Made by a program: the position numbers and the translations under genes | Notes under the pieces: generated by a model | Databases searched by the model: none | The model's input: only the letters and a program-made list of their open reading frames with translations | Told to the model about the DNA's origin: nothing | Assembly (NCBI RefSeq): GCF_004340685.1 | Contig: NZ_SLUN01000005.1 | Coordinates: 21,621-85,620 of the forward strand | DNA: 64,000 bases | From: Hydrogenispora ethanolica | GTDB taxonomy: Bacteria; Bacillota; UBA4882; UBA8346 | Direction: 5' to 3' | Shown: positions 7,439-16,210 of the stretch, piece after piece | How positions within the stretch are numbered: the stretch's first letter is position 1 | Layout: each line of letters opens with the position of its first letter

Positions 7439-9747
7439 AGGAAGTCAATCAACCCAAACCGAAACTGGAAGGCAAAGGGCTGATGCTGGGCAGACCGGTC
7501 TATGCCGATGACCTGGCGCCCCAAAACGCGCTGATCGTGAAGGTATTGCGCAGCCCGTACGCTTTCGCCAGAATCAAAACGATCCGGACCGAAAAGGCGC
7601 TGCAGCTGCCGGGGGTCGCTTGCGTATTGACCTATAAGGATCTGCCCCGCAACATTATCACCCGGGCCGGGCAAGGGTATCCGGAGCCTTCACCGTATGA
7701 TAAATTCGTCCTGGACGAAGTGGTCCGTTATTGCGGCGATGAGGTGGCGGTGGTGGCGGCGGTGTCGGAAGCGATCGCCGAAGCGGCATTGGAATTCATC
7801 GAAGTGGAATACGAGTTGTTGGAAGCGGTGCTCGATTTCGAGCAGGCGGAAGGAAACCGCTCGGTGCTTCACCCGGAACCGGAAGCCCATTCCAAATTCG
7901 ATATCGGCATGGATGCCTCGCGGAACATCGCCGCCTCGTACCGGATGAATGTCGGCGACGTGGATGCGGTGCTGGAGCAGTGCGAGGTGGTGGTCCGGGA
8001 CCGCTATTACACCCAGGCCCAGGCCCATGTGATGCTGGAGCCGCATGCCATCTCCTGTTACCTTGATATGCACGGCCGGCTGACGGTGGTCAGTTCGACC
8101 CAAACCCCGTTCCATGCGCGGCGGGTGATCGGCATGGCCTTTGATATTCCGCGCAAGGATATCCGGGTGATCAAGCCGCGGGTCGGCGGCGGATTCGGCG
8201 GCAAGCAGATGACCCACGGCGAGCCGCTGGTGGCCGCGGTCACGCTGAAGACCGGCCGGCCCGCCAAGCTGGTCTATACCCGGCGCGAGGTCTTCGAGTC
8301 GACTTTCAGCCGGCACCCGATGCGTTTCGATATCGCCTTGGGAGCGACCCGGGACGGGCGGATCAAGGCCATTGACATGAATGTGCTCTCCGACACCGGC
8401 GCTTACGGCGAACACGCCTTGACCGTGGTCATGGGGGCCGGCTCCAAACCGTTGCCACTCTATAACAAGGTCGACGCGGTCCGCTTCAACAGCGTGGTCG
8501 TGTATACCAACCATACTCCGGCCGGTGCTTACCGGGGTTATGGAGCCATCCAGGGCCTCTTCGCGCTGGAGTCGGCCATCGACCAGCTGGCGGAGAAGCT
8601 CGGGATCAGCCCGGCGGAATTGCGCCGCCAGAATATGATCGCCGAAGGCGAGACCTCGCCGATCTTTAAGATCATGGGGGAAGGCGGCGAAGGGGTCGCG
8701 ATGACCATGGACAGCTGCAAGCTGGACTATTGCGTCCGGCGCGGCATGGAGCTGATCGGCTGGGACAGGAAGTTCCCCCGCCAGACCGTGGGGCCCAATA
8801 AGGTGCGCGGGGTCGGCATGGCCCTCGCCATGCAGGGCTCGGGCATCGCCAATATCGACATGGCCTCGGCGGTTCTGAAGCTGAATGACGACGGCTTCTT
8901 CAACCTGATGGTGGGCGCCACCGATATCGGCACCGGCAGCGACACCATTCTGGCCCAGATCGCCGCGGAAGCCCTGAACGTCAGTACCGACCAGATCATC
9001 GTCTATTCGTCGGATACCGACCTGACTCCCTTTGATAAAGGGGCCTATGCCTCCAGCACCACCTATGTCTCGGGCAACGCCGTCAAGAAAGCGGCCGAAA
9101 ATATGAAACGGCTGATCGAAATCGAGGGCGCCCTTAAATTGCGGGTGGCCGAGGGCGAAGTGGAGTTCGACGGGACCACGCTCCGCCGCAAGGACGGCAA
9201 AGGGTCCATCTCGCTCAAGGATCTGGCGACCGGGTTGTACTATCACGCCAACCAGAAGCAACTGGTGGCCTCCGACTCCTATGTCGGCCAGAAATCGCCC
9301 CCGCCGTACATGGCCGGCTTCGCCGAGGTCGAGGTGGACCTGGAGACCGGCAAGATCGATCTCCTGCATTACGCGGCGGTGGTCGACTGCGGCACCACCA
9401 TCAATCCCAATCTGGCCCGCATTCAGGTCGAGGGCGGCCTGGTGCAGGGGATCGGCATGGCCCTGTATGAAGAAGTCCGTTACACCGAGCAGGGCAGGCA
9501 GCTCAACAACAACATGCTCTTTTATAATATCCCGAACCGGCTCGATATCCACCATGTCACGGTGGAATTCGCCGAGAGCTACGAACCGTCCGGCCCGTAC
9601 GGCGCCAAGTCGGTGGGCGAGATCGGCATCGACACGCCGCCGGCGGCCATTGCCAACGCGGTCTACAACGCCACCGGAGTCCGGATCAAGGATCTGCCGA
9701 TTACGCCGGAAAAAGTGCTGATGGCCTTGAAGCAACGGCGGCAATAA
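7435..9747 (+). CDS. Molybdenum hydroxylase large (Mo-binding) subunit
   Basis: The 770-residue catalytic subunit binds the molybdopterin cofactor. Recognisable segments are GGGFGGKQ near residue 252, GAYRGYG near 363, and GAKSVGEIG with the likely catalytic base Glu near 729. The length matches XdhA-type subunits rather than the longer XdhD. The true start is the ATG at 7435, which overlaps the previous stop as ATGA; the open frame itself extends further upstream. Together with ssnA and ygfK it probably oxidises a purine or another N-heterocycle. Whether it uses selenium is not visible from the sequence, and the yqeB/yqeC partners of such enzymes are absent here. Confidence 0.9.
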   Translation: MKEVNQPKPKLEGKGLMLGRPVYADDLAPQNALIVKVLRSPYAFARIKTIRTEKALQLPGVACVLTYKDLPRNIITRAGQGYPEPSPYDKFVLDEVVRYCGDEVAVVAAVSEAIAEAALEFIEVEYELLEAVLDFEQAEGNRSVLHPEPEAHSKFDIGMDASRNIAASYRMNVGDVDAVLEQCEVVVRDRYYTQAQAHVMLEPHAISCYLDMHGRLTVVSSTQTPFHARRVIGMAFDIPRKDIRVIKPRVGGGFGGKQMTHGEPLVAAVTLKTGRPAKLVYTRREVFESTFSRHPMRFDIALGATRDGRIKAIDMNVLSDTGAYGEHALTVVMGAGSKPLPLYNKVDAVRFNSVVVYTNHTPAGAYRGYGAIQGLFALESAIDQLAEKLGISPAELRRQNMIAEGETSPIFKIMGEGGEGVAMTMDSCKLDYCVRRGMELIGWDRKFPRQTVGPNKVRGVGMALAMQGSGIANIDMASAVLKLNDDGFFNLMVGATDIGTGSDTILAQIAAEALNVSTDQIIVYSSDTDLTPFDKGAYASSTTYVSGNAVKKAAENMKRLIEIEGALKLRVAEGEVEFDGTTLRRKDGKGSISLKDLATGLYYHANQKQLVASDSYVGQKSPPPYMAGFAEVEVDLETGKIDLLHYAAVVDCGTTINPNLARIQVEGGLVQGIGMALYEEVRYTEQGRQLNNNMLFYNIPNRLDIHHVTVEFAESYEPSGPYGAKSVGEIGIDTPPAAIANAVYNATGVRIKDLPITPEKVLMALKQRRQ

Positions 9748-9760
9748 TCATGGAGCGGTT

Positions 9761-10246
9761 CTAGCGGGCGCACTCGCCGGTGGTTCCGGTCAGGATGGCG
9801 ATGGCGTGGTCCAACACCGGCAGGACGACTTCCAGGCACTCCCGGACCGCCTTGGGGCTGCCGGGCAGGTTGATGATGAGAGTGCGGCCGCGGATGCCGG
9901 CCACCGCCCGGGAGAGCATGGCCCGGGGGGTGATCGCCAGGCTCCTGGCGCGCATCGCCTCGGGAATGCCGGGGACCTGCCGCTCGATCACATCCAATGT
10001 GGCCTCGGGGGTGACGTCGCGGGGCGAAAAACCGGTGCCGCCGGAGGTCAGGATCAAGTCGGCGCCGCGGTCGCACATTTGGATCAGGGTCGCCGCGATG
10101 AGCGGCCGCTCGTCCGGAACCAGCCGGGATTCGAGCAGTTCGGCGCCGGATTCCTTCAGGAGCGCGGCGATGGCCGGGCCGCTCCGGTCCTCGCGCTGGC
10201 CGGCGGAGCCTTGGTCGCTGGCGACCAGGATACTGAAACGGATCAT
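9761..10246 (-). CDS. MogA/MoaB-family molybdopterin adenylyltransferase-type protein
   Basis: The 161-residue protein has the MPT-binding core TSGGTGFSPRDVTPEAT (about residues 70-86) and the LPGSPKAV motif (about 126-133) of the MogA/MoaB fold. These proteins adenylate molybdopterin before Mo insertion. The gene lies on the opposite strand between the hydroxylase and moaA: it converges with the Mo subunit (13-bp gap) and is divergent from moaA, so the 146-bp gap at 10247-10392 must carry both promoters. A GGAATG box precedes the ATG. Confidence 0.88.
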   Translation of the reverse strand: MIRFSILVASDQGSAGQREDRSGPAIAALLKESGAELLESRLVPDERPLIAATLIQMCDRGADLILTSGGTGFSPRDVTPEATLDVIERQVPGIPEAMRARSLAITPRAMLSRAVAGIRGRTLIINLPGSPKAVRECLEVVLPVLDHAIAILTGTTGECAR

Positions 10247-10392
10247 GAATGATCATTCCTTTATCGGGGATTGTAGGATCATTCTAACATATTTGAATCC
10301 CTGGGAACAACTTCCCGGGATGAAGAGTTGTATAGAGTAAGAACAGGCATAGGATTTCCGTAAGGCTAAGGACAAAAACTTCGAGGTGCGAC

Positions 10393-11364
10393 ATGCGCGA
10401 CAGCTGTGGCCGGAATATCGACTATCTACGAATTTCAGTGACGGACCGCTGCAATCTTCATTGCATGTATTGCTCCGCCGGGCTGGCGGAGGTCCTCCCG
10501 TCTGGGAGACCGTCCGATGATCCGCACTATCTCAGCGCGGCCGAGATCGGCCGGATTACTGAAGTTATGGCCGGTCTCGGCATTCGCAAAGTACGGATCA
10601 CCGGCGGCGAACCGTTGCTCCGGCCGGATCTGGAGCAGATCATCGCCATGGTGGCCCGAGTCCCCGGCATCAGTGATATCGCGATGACCAGCAATGGGAT
10701 CGGCCTGGCCGGGCGGGCGCGGCAGTTGAAGGACGCCGGACTGCAGCGGGTCAATATCAGCCTGGATTCCTTGGACAACGGCAAATTCGCCGCCATTACC
10801 GGCGGCGGCAATCTGGCCCCGGTGCTCAAGGGGATCAAAGCCGCCGTGGCGGCCGGCTTGGAGCCGGTCAAGATCAATGTGGTGCTGATGAAGGGGATCA
10901 ATGACGATGAGATCGACCCGTTCATCGCGTTGACCCGGGAAAATCCGGTGGAGGTCCGGTTTATCGAATTGATGCCGATCGGCAGGTTCGGCGCCGATCA
11001 TTCGGAACGGCTCCTGTCCAACACGGCGATTCTGGACGCCCGTCCCTGGCTGAAGGAACTGCCGGGCGCCCCCAACCAGACCGCGCGGCGGTATGCGGTC
11101 CCCGGCTACCGCGGCCGGATCGGCCTGATCAGCCCGATCAGCCAGCAGTTTTGCGCCGGGTGCAACCGGATTCGCTTGACCTGTGACGGAAAGCTGAAAC
11201 CTTGCCTCGGGGACAATACCGAGCTGGATATCGCGGCGGCTTTGCGCCATGAGCCGGAGCGGCTGGCCGGGCTGATCCGCAAGGCCATTCTGGAGAAGCC
11301 GGCCGGGCACCATTTTGAACGCGGTTTCGCCTCGAAACGGTCGATGGCCGCCATCGGAGGATAA
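10393..11364 (+). CDS. moaA: GTP 3',8-cyclase MoaA
   Basis: Radical SAM enzyme of 323 residues, catalysing the first step of molybdenum cofactor synthesis (GTP to 3',8-cyclo-GTP). The SAM cluster motif CNLHCMYC is near residues 20-27, the second cluster is in [14 protein letters not shown] with a downstream Cys near residue 275, and the protein ends in the Gly-Gly tail (AAIGG) characteristic of MoaA. GAGGTG precedes the ATG. It is followed after 2 bp by moaC; the ribosome binding site for moaC (GGAGG) lies inside the codons for the GG tail. Confidence 0.96.
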   Translation: MRDSCGRNIDYLRISVTDRCNLHCMYCSAGLAEVLPSGRPSDDPHYLSAAEIGRITEVMAGLGIRKVRITGGEPLLRPDLEQIIAMVARVPGISDIAMTSNGIGLAGRARQLKDAGLQRVNISLDSLDNGKFAAITGGGNLAPVLKGIKAAVAAGLEPVKINVVLMKGINDDEIDPFIALTRENPVEVRFIELMPIGRFGADHSERLLSNTAILDARPWLKELPGAPNQTARRYAVPGYRGRIGLISPISQQFCAGCNRIRLTCDGKLKPCLGDNTELDIAAALRHEPERLAGLIRKAILEKPAGHHFERGFASKRSMAAIGG

Positions 11365-11366
11365 TC

Positions 11367-11885
11367 ATGGAACTGTCGCATCTTGATCAAAGCGGCCGGG
11401 CCCGGATGGTGGATGTCTCGGCCAAGGACGCCACCGCGCGGGAGGCGGTCGCCGCCGGTTTTGTCACGATGAACCCCGCGACCTTGAGGTTGCTCAGCGA
11501 AGGTTCGCCCAAGGGCGACGTGCTGGCCGCGGCCAGGATTGCCGGGATTATGGCCGCCAAGCGCACGTCTGAATTGATTCCGCTCTGCCACAATGTGCCG
11601 TTGGAGTCGGTCGGGGTCGAATTGACGGCCGATGCCGAACACTATGGCGTAGCCATCCGGGCGACGGCCCGTTGTTCGGGGAAGACGGGCGTGGAGATGG
11701 AGGCACTGACCGCCGTCACCGTGGCCGCATTGACCATTTATGACATGTGCAAAGCCGTGGATCGTTCGATGGTGATCGGAGAGGTCCGGCTGTTGCGAAA
11801 GAGTGGTGGCCGCAGCGGGGTGTATATCCATGAGGAAGCAAGTCCCGGCGGCACGACTGGGGAGGGTGGGGCGGCCGATGTCTGA
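11367..11885 (+). CDS. moaC: Cyclic pyranopterin monophosphate synthase MoaC
   Basis: The 172-residue protein converts the MoaA product to cyclic pyranopterin monophosphate. It has the family hallmarks [14 protein letters not shown] near the N-terminus, [20 protein letters not shown] (about 56-75), [20 protein letters not shown] (about 106-125) and [10 protein letters not shown] short C-terminal extension ([13 protein letters not shown]) is encoded over the ribosome binding site of the next gene. It overlaps the MOSC gene by 8 bp. Confidence 0.96.
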   Translation: MELSHLDQSGRARMVDVSAKDATAREAVAAGFVTMNPATLRLLSEGSPKGDVLAAARIAGIMAAKRTSELIPLCHNVPLESVGVELTADAEHYGVAIRATARCSGKTGVEMEALTAVTVAALTIYDMCKAVDRSMVIGEVRLLRKSGGRSGVYIHEEASPGGTTGEGGAADV

Positions 11886-12378
11886 AACCGGTACGGAAAA
11901 TACTACACCGCGGGTGATTGCCGTCAATCTCAGCGCGGCCAAGGGTGTCCCCAAGCGGCCCATCGCCAGCGGCGAGTTTATAGCGGATTACGGATTGAAG
12001 GGCGACGCCCATGCCGGAAAGTGGCACCGTCAAGTCAGCCTGTTGGGACAGGAAAGCATCGACTGGATGAGCGCCTTGGGGGTGCAAGGGTTGACTCCCG
12101 GGCGGTTTGCCGAGAACATCACCACCGAAAATATCGAGCTTTATCGTCTCCATATCGGCGACCGGCTCTCCATCGGGGAAGTTCTCTTGGAGATTACCCA
12201 GATCGGCAAGGAATGTCACCAGGGCTGCGCCATCTTCCAGCAAGTCGGGAGCTGCGTGATGCCGACCGAGGGCGTTTTTGCCCGGGTATTGCATGGCGGA
12301 GTCATCGGGCCGGGCGAAGCGATTCGCATCGAAAGCAATAACGCTTCCCCAGGGGGAAGCGTCACGGATCATTCTTGA
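11878..12378 (+). CDS. MOSC domain protein
   Basis: About 166 residues forming one MOSC (molybdenum cofactor sulfurase C-terminal) domain. Key segments are [30 protein letters not shown] and the conserved cysteine pair in CHQGC. Stand-alone MOSC proteins are thought to bind molybdopterin-linked or sulfur-carrying ligands. Its position straight after moaAC makes a role in cofactor maturation likely, perhaps Mo sulfuration for the hydroxylase upstream. ATG 11878 follows GGGGAGGGTGGGG; an earlier in-frame start at 11803 would overlap moaC by more than 80 bp and is less likely. Confidence 0.87.
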   Translation: MSETGTENTTPRVIAVNLSAAKGVPKRPIASGEFIADYGLKGDAHAGKWHRQVSLLGQESIDWMSALGVQGLTPGRFAENITTENIELYRLHIGDRLSIGEVLLEITQIGKECHQGCAIFQQVGSCVMPTEGVFARVLHGGVIGPGEAIRIESNNASPGGSVTDHS

Positions 12379-12758
12379 ACTCGCTGAATGGCCACGATTT
12401 TTGGTTCCAGACCCCGGGAGAGATAACGGGTCAGCCCCAAAGCCCCCGCCAAAGCTCCCAGTCCTGCCAGGAAGCCGCCGGTTTCCGACTTCAACCATAC
12501 GATGCCGCCGATCAGGCCGGTGACGAAGCATAATAACGGGATCCCGTATAGCGTCGCCGCATTGCCTAAGGTGGAGAATTTTTGGCGGATCAGGACTTGG
12601 TCGCCGATTCTCGCCCCGACCGTATTCGCGAGTTCCAACCCAATATGCTGCAGGTTACATCCGGTGCAAGCGCCGCATTCCCGGCAGAGGTTTTCCTGGA
12701 TTATTTCTAGCCGGGCCGTCCCGCCCTCGATAGCCACTACTTTTCCGATTTGGTCCAT
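12369..12758 (-). CDS. RseC/MucC-like membrane protein
   Basis: About 129 residues with the RseC layout: a soluble N-terminal part with a four-cysteine cluster (CRECGACTGC, about 22-31), then two membrane segments (about 70-90 and 93-112). RseC is a component of the SoxR-reducing system in E. coli, where it is linked to Rsx/Rnf. Here it is the last gene of the rnf operon, overlapping rnfB by 22 bp, so a role in Rnf assembly or redox sensing is reasonable. The ATG at 12758 is preferred over a GTG nine bases upstream. It converges with the MOSC gene (10-bp overlap). Confidence 0.82.
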   Translation of the reverse strand: MDQIGKVVAIEGGTARLEIIQENLCRECGACTGCNLQHIGLELANTVGARIGDQVLIRQKFSTLGNAATLYGIPLLCFVTGLIGGIVWLKSETGGFLAGLGALAGALGLTRYLSRGLEPKIVAIQRVQE

Positions 12759-13540
12759 TGGATACACCCCGTGGGACAGACTTTTTGGATCTCCTCCCCA
12801 TTATCCAGATCGAGTCTTTCGACTGCCCGGGCAAGATTCTCTTCCATCCGGAACGCATCCGGATGTTTTTTCACGCATAGTCCACAGGCGATACAACCTT
12901 TCTCACAGACGCTCCGTACCGCTTTGCCTTTATCATGGGAGGCGCAGGCGACGTAATGGGGCTGAGCGGCGGGGAGCAGTTGAATGAGATTACGGGGACA
13001 GGATGCGACGCAGAGGCCGCAGCCCACGCATTTCTGCGGATCGATCGCCGGCGGGCGTTCGGCCCGGGACGTGATGGCGCCAAAGGGACAGGTCCGCTCG
13101 CAATCGCCGAAACCGAGACAGCCGTATGCGCAGAGTACTGTGCCGCCGGATACCGCTGCCGCGGCCGAACATAGCGGAACTCCGTCATAACGGCCGCGTT
13201 GCCACGGTTCGGCGAGACTGCCGTTGCAATGAATCTTGGCGACCATTGGCATGCTGGAAGCAGGGCTCACTCCCAGAATACCGGCGATCTTTTCGGCCAC
13301 CGCCATTCCCCCGGCCGGACAGAGATTGGTTTTGGCGCCGGTGTCGACGATGGCGCGCGCGTAATTGGCGCAACCGGGGAATCCGCAGGCGCCGCAGTTC
13401 GCTCCGGGCAAGACGGAGGCGATCTGCTCGATGCGCGAATCGACATTGACGGAGAACTTTTTTGAGGCGAAACCGAGACCGATCCCTAATAACGCGCCGA
13501 AGATTCCCAGAACTATCAAGGGGGTTAAGAGGAATTCCAT
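12737..13540 (-). CDS. rnfB: Rnf complex subunit RnfB
   Basis: The 267-residue ferredoxin-like subunit receives electrons from reduced ferredoxin. A single N-terminal membrane anchor is followed by the CGACGFPGCANYA cluster motif (about residues 48-60) and a later Cys, then 4Fe-4S motifs CVGCGLCVASCP and CIACGLCVKKHP plus CPTGC near the end. The start at 13540 (MEFLL) follows GGAGG; the frame is open to 13609 without a better start. It overlaps the RseC-like gene and lies 88 bp after rnfA. Confidence 0.95.
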   Translation of the reverse strand: MEFLLTPLIVLGIFGALLGIGLGFASKKFSVNVDSRIEQIASVLPGANCGACGFPGCANYARAIVDTGAKTNLCPAGGMAVAEKIAGILGVSPASSMPMVAKIHCNGSLAEPWQRGRYDGVPLCSAAAAVSGGTVLCAYGCLGFGDCERTCPFGAITSRAERPPAIDPQKCVGCGLCVASCPRNLIQLLPAAQPHYVACASHDKGKAVRSVCEKGCIACGLCVKKHPDAFRMEENLARAVERLDLDNGEEIQKVCPTGCIQWTKSEK

Positions 13541-13628
13541 GGATGAACCTCCATTACATCTTCTCAAAGAGCTGTGATTCAAGACGCTTGAATTCTTCTT
13601 GCAAGGCAATTTCTGGCTGAAAAGATTT

Positions 13629-14204
13629 TTACAGGAGCCCGGTAAATCCGATGAAAGCGATGGCGATCAGCCCCGCCACGATAAAAGCCAACGGCTCGCC
13701 TTTTAAGAACTTGGGCACATTGGCCAATTCCAGCCGTTCGCGGATGGACGCCATCAGGACCAAGGCCATCATGAAACCGGCCCCGGCGCCGAGGGAAAAG
13801 ACCACCGTCTTCAGCAGATTATGCTGCTCCCGGACATTGAGGATGGCGACCGCCAGGATGATGCAATTGGTGGTGATCAGGGGAAGGTAAATCCCCAGCG
13901 CCTGGTAGAGGGCGGGAGCGGTCTTCATCAGCGCCATTTCCACCAGTTGCACCAGGGTGGCGATGACCAGGATAAAGACGATGGTCTGCAGATACTCCAG
14001 GTGCAACGGTTGAAGCAGGTAGAACTGAATACACCAGGAAAAAACCGCCGCCAGCAGGAGTACGAAGATCACGGCCAGCCCCATGCCGACGGAGTCGCCG
14101 ATCTTTTTGGATACCCCGATATAGGGACAGAGCCCCAAAAAGCGGGAGAAGACGAAGTTGTTGACGAAAATGGTTCCCAAAAACAATAATACCAGTTCAT
14201 TCAT
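13629..14204 (-). CDS. rnfA: Rnf complex membrane subunit RnfA
   Basis: A 191-residue integral membrane protein with about six helices, typical of RnfA (MNELVLLFLGTIFVNNFVFS). The conserved NNFVFSRFLGLCP and LPLITTNCIILA segments contain the two cysteines that hold the intramembrane cluster shared with RnfE. It forms part of the ion-translocating core. It overlaps rnfE by 4 bp. Confidence 0.96.
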   Translation of the reverse strand: MNELVLLFLGTIFVNNFVFSRFLGLCPYIGVSKKIGDSVGMGLAVIFVLLLAAVFSWCIQFYLLQPLHLEYLQTIVFILVIATLVQLVEMALMKTAPALYQALGIYLPLITTNCIILAVAILNVREQHNLLKTVVFSLGAGAGFMMALVLMASIRERLELANVPKFLKGEPLAFIVAGLIAIAFIGFTGLL

Positions 14205-14797
14205 GCTTTATCACTCCTTGCGCGAACCAAGGCCATCAAAAGTCCGATGGTGATGAACGCCCCCGGCGGCAGCAGCATAATCAAGATCGGCTCAAAGTGC
14301 CCGAATAAAGGGATTCCGAAGAAGGTGCCGTTGCTCAGCACTTCCCGGATGGTGGCGATGAGCGTCAAGACCAGCGTGTAGCCGCAACCCATGCCCAGCG
14401 CGTCGACCATGGAGGAGAAGATCCCGTTCTTGGAGGCGAACGCCTCGGCCCGGCCGATAATGATGCAGTTCACCACGATCAGGGGAATGAAAATCCCCAG
14501 TTTCTGATGGAGATCGGGCAGATAGGCATTCATCAGCAGATCGACGATGGTGGTGAACGAGGCGATCACCACGATGAAGACCGGCAGCCGGATTTTGGCC
14601 GGGATCGAGCGGCGCAGGAGCGAAATCAAGATATTCGCGCCCAGCAGGACGAAGGTCATGGCCGCGCCCATCCCGACCGCATTGGCGACCTCGGTCGACA
14701 CGGCCAGCGCCGAGCAGAGACCGAGCATCAGGCCAAGGATGGGGTTTTCTTTCAATAAACCCTTGGTGAACTCAGGGATGATTTTGTTGGAATTCAT
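14201..14797 (-). CDS. rnfE: Rnf complex membrane subunit RnfE
   Basis: About 198 residues, six predicted membrane helices, homologous to RnfA. Landmarks are ENPILGLMLGLCSALAVS and IPLIVVNCIIIGRAEAFAS, which contribute the second half of the cysteine-ligated site with RnfA. The ATG at 14797 (MNSNKIIPEF) gives the usual RnfE N-terminus and follows GGGAG; the open frame runs 78 bp further upstream into rnfG. The gene overlaps rnfG by 26 bp and rnfA by 4 bp, so translation is tightly coupled. Confidence 0.95.
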   Translation of the reverse strand: MNSNKIIPEFTKGLLKENPILGLMLGLCSALAVSTEVANAVGMGAAMTFVLLGANILISLLRRSIPAKIRLPVFIVVIASFTTIVDLLMNAYLPDLHQKLGIFIPLIVVNCIIIGRAEAFASKNGIFSSMVDALGMGCGYTLVLTLIATIREVLSNGTFFGIPLFGHFEPILIMLLPPGAFITIGLLMALVRARSDKA

Positions 14798-15290
14798 GGA
14801 TTCGCTCCCGGATGGCATCGGTGATGGCCCGCGAGGAGATCGTCGCCGCGGTGATGCCGTCAATCGTTCCGCCATCCTTTTTTAGTTTAATTTGATCGGC
14901 CGGTTTTTGCGCGAATTGGCCCAGGAAGCCCGGGCCGGTGATCTTCGCGCCCAGGCCGGGGGTTTCATTTTGCACCAGCACCTTGACGCCGGTGACCCGA
15001 TATTGGGGATCGATACCGACCAGCGCCTCGATCTGGCTCGAGTATCCCGCGGCGGATACCTGGAGCACATAGCCGACGAGCTGGCGTTTGGCGTCCAACC
15101 CCTGCTGGTAATCATCTTTCGGCTGAAACTCGACCGCCCCGGGCAGGACTTCTTCCAAGGCCGCCTTGGCCGCGGCGGTCTGGCCGGCCCGGATCTGGGC
15201 GGCGGTGAAATGATGGGTCAGCGCCAGCGCCACTCCGGCCACGGCCGCCACAATCATTAAATAAATGCCCAATTTTACTGTTTCTCTCAT
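14772..15290 (-). CDS. rnfG: Rnf complex FMN-binding subunit RnfG
   Basis: The 172-residue protein has one N-terminal membrane helix (about 8-26) and an exposed FMN-binding domain. The covalent flavin site is expected in DGITAATISSRAIT (about 142-155), where the acceptor threonine lies in the AT-x-S part; the usual S/T-G-A-T-x-T/S is here T-A-A-T-I-S, so Gly is replaced by Ala. ETPGLGAKI is the second hallmark. Flavinylation would be done by the ApbE encoded upstream. It overlaps rnfD by 4 bp. Confidence 0.93.
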   Translation of the reverse strand: MRETVKLGIYLMIVAAVAGVALALTHHFTAAQIRAGQTAAAKAALEEVLPGAVEFQPKDDYQQGLDAKRQLVGYVLQVSAAGYSSQIEALVGIDPQYRVTGVKVLVQNETPGLGAKITGPGFLGQFAQKPADQIKLKKDGGTIDGITAATISSRAITDAIRERIHEFQQNHP

Positions 15291-16198
15291 TTTGCCGCTC
15301 CAAAAGACCGTGGTTTCGTATACTTATCGATCAGCGGGGTCAGCATGTTCATAATCAGGATGGAATAACAGACCCCTTCGGGAAAAGCCCCCCGGTTGCG
15401 GATGAGCACCGTCAGCAGGCCGCAGCCGATGGCGAAGATCAGCTTGCCCTTGCGGAAAAGAGGGCTGGTGACATAGTCGGTCGCCATGAAAAACGCGCCC
15501 AGGAACAGCCCGCCCGCTAGGATCTGATACAGCGGATCCTGGCCGAAGAGCGGGGAAACCAGGAACACCGTGGCGATGTATCCCACGGGGATCTCCCACG
15601 AGATGATCCCCCGGTATAACAGAAAGAGCGCGCCGAGGAGCAACAGCAGCTTGGAGACCTCGCCCAGCGACCCCGGGACGTTCCCCAGGAACAGATCCAG
15701 ATAGGAAGGGGGGGTCTCCGCCAGTTTCTCCTTTAAGAGGCCCAAAGGGCTGGCCATGGTCACGCCGTCAATCTGCCAGCGGGTCATGGCCACCGGAAAC
15801 GAAGCCAGCAGTACCGCCCGTCCGATCAGCGCCGGATTGAAGATATTGAAGCCGATGCCCCCGAAACACTCCTTGGTGATGAAGATGGCCGCGAACGCTC
15901 CGATCGGTACTTGCCATAGGGGAATGCCCGGCGGCAGGCAGTAGGCGAGCAAGAGCCCGGTCACGGCGGCGCTGCCGTCCCCAGTGCGAGGGGCGGTCTT
16001 AAAGACGAAGCGCTGGGCCAAATATTCGATGGCCAGGCAACTGCCGACCGCGACGAGGATCACCCAGGCGGCCCGGATTCCGAAACGCCAAACGCTCCAG
16101 AGCCCCGCCGGCGTCAAGGACAGGAAGACCGTACGCATGATCGAAGCCGTGCTTTCGGGTGATTTGAGATGAGGTGACGGTGCAAGCGTGAATTTCAT
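15287..16198 (-). CDS. rnfD: Rnf complex membrane subunit RnfD
   Basis: A 303-residue polytopic membrane protein. It carries a second covalent FMN site: the motif GDGSAAVTGLLLA (about residues 92-104) with the acceptor threonine matches the RnfD consensus. Other signatures are ECFGGIGFNIFNPALIGRA and the C-terminal GVCYSILIMNMLTPLID. It lies 12 bp downstream of rnfC and overlaps rnfG by 4 bp. It probably forms the main ion channel of the complex. Confidence 0.95.
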   Translation of the reverse strand: MKFTLAPSPHLKSPESTASIMRTVFLSLTPAGLWSVWRFGIRAAWVILVAVGSCLAIEYLAQRFVFKTAPRTGDGSAAVTGLLLAYCLPPGIPLWQVPIGAFAAIFITKECFGGIGFNIFNPALIGRAVLLASFPVAMTRWQIDGVTMASPLGLLKEKLAETPPSYLDLFLGNVPGSLGEVSKLLLLLGALFLLYRGIISWEIPVGYIATVFLVSPLFGQDPLYQILAGGLFLGAFFMATDYVTSPLFRKGKLIFAIGCGLLTVLIRNRGAFPEGVCYSILIMNMLTPLIDKYTKPRSFGAAK

Positions 16199-16210
16199 GG
16201 AAAAACCCCT

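Noticed and set aside
7690-9744. 684-residue minus-strand frame opposite the Mo subunit
   Set aside because: Shadow frame in GC-rich DNA; the plus-strand frame carries all family motifs.
10247-10392. Moco riboswitch upstream of moaA
   Set aside because: The leader is too short and lacks the recognisable Moco motif; only an imperfect TCCCTGGG/CCCGGGA hairpin is seen.
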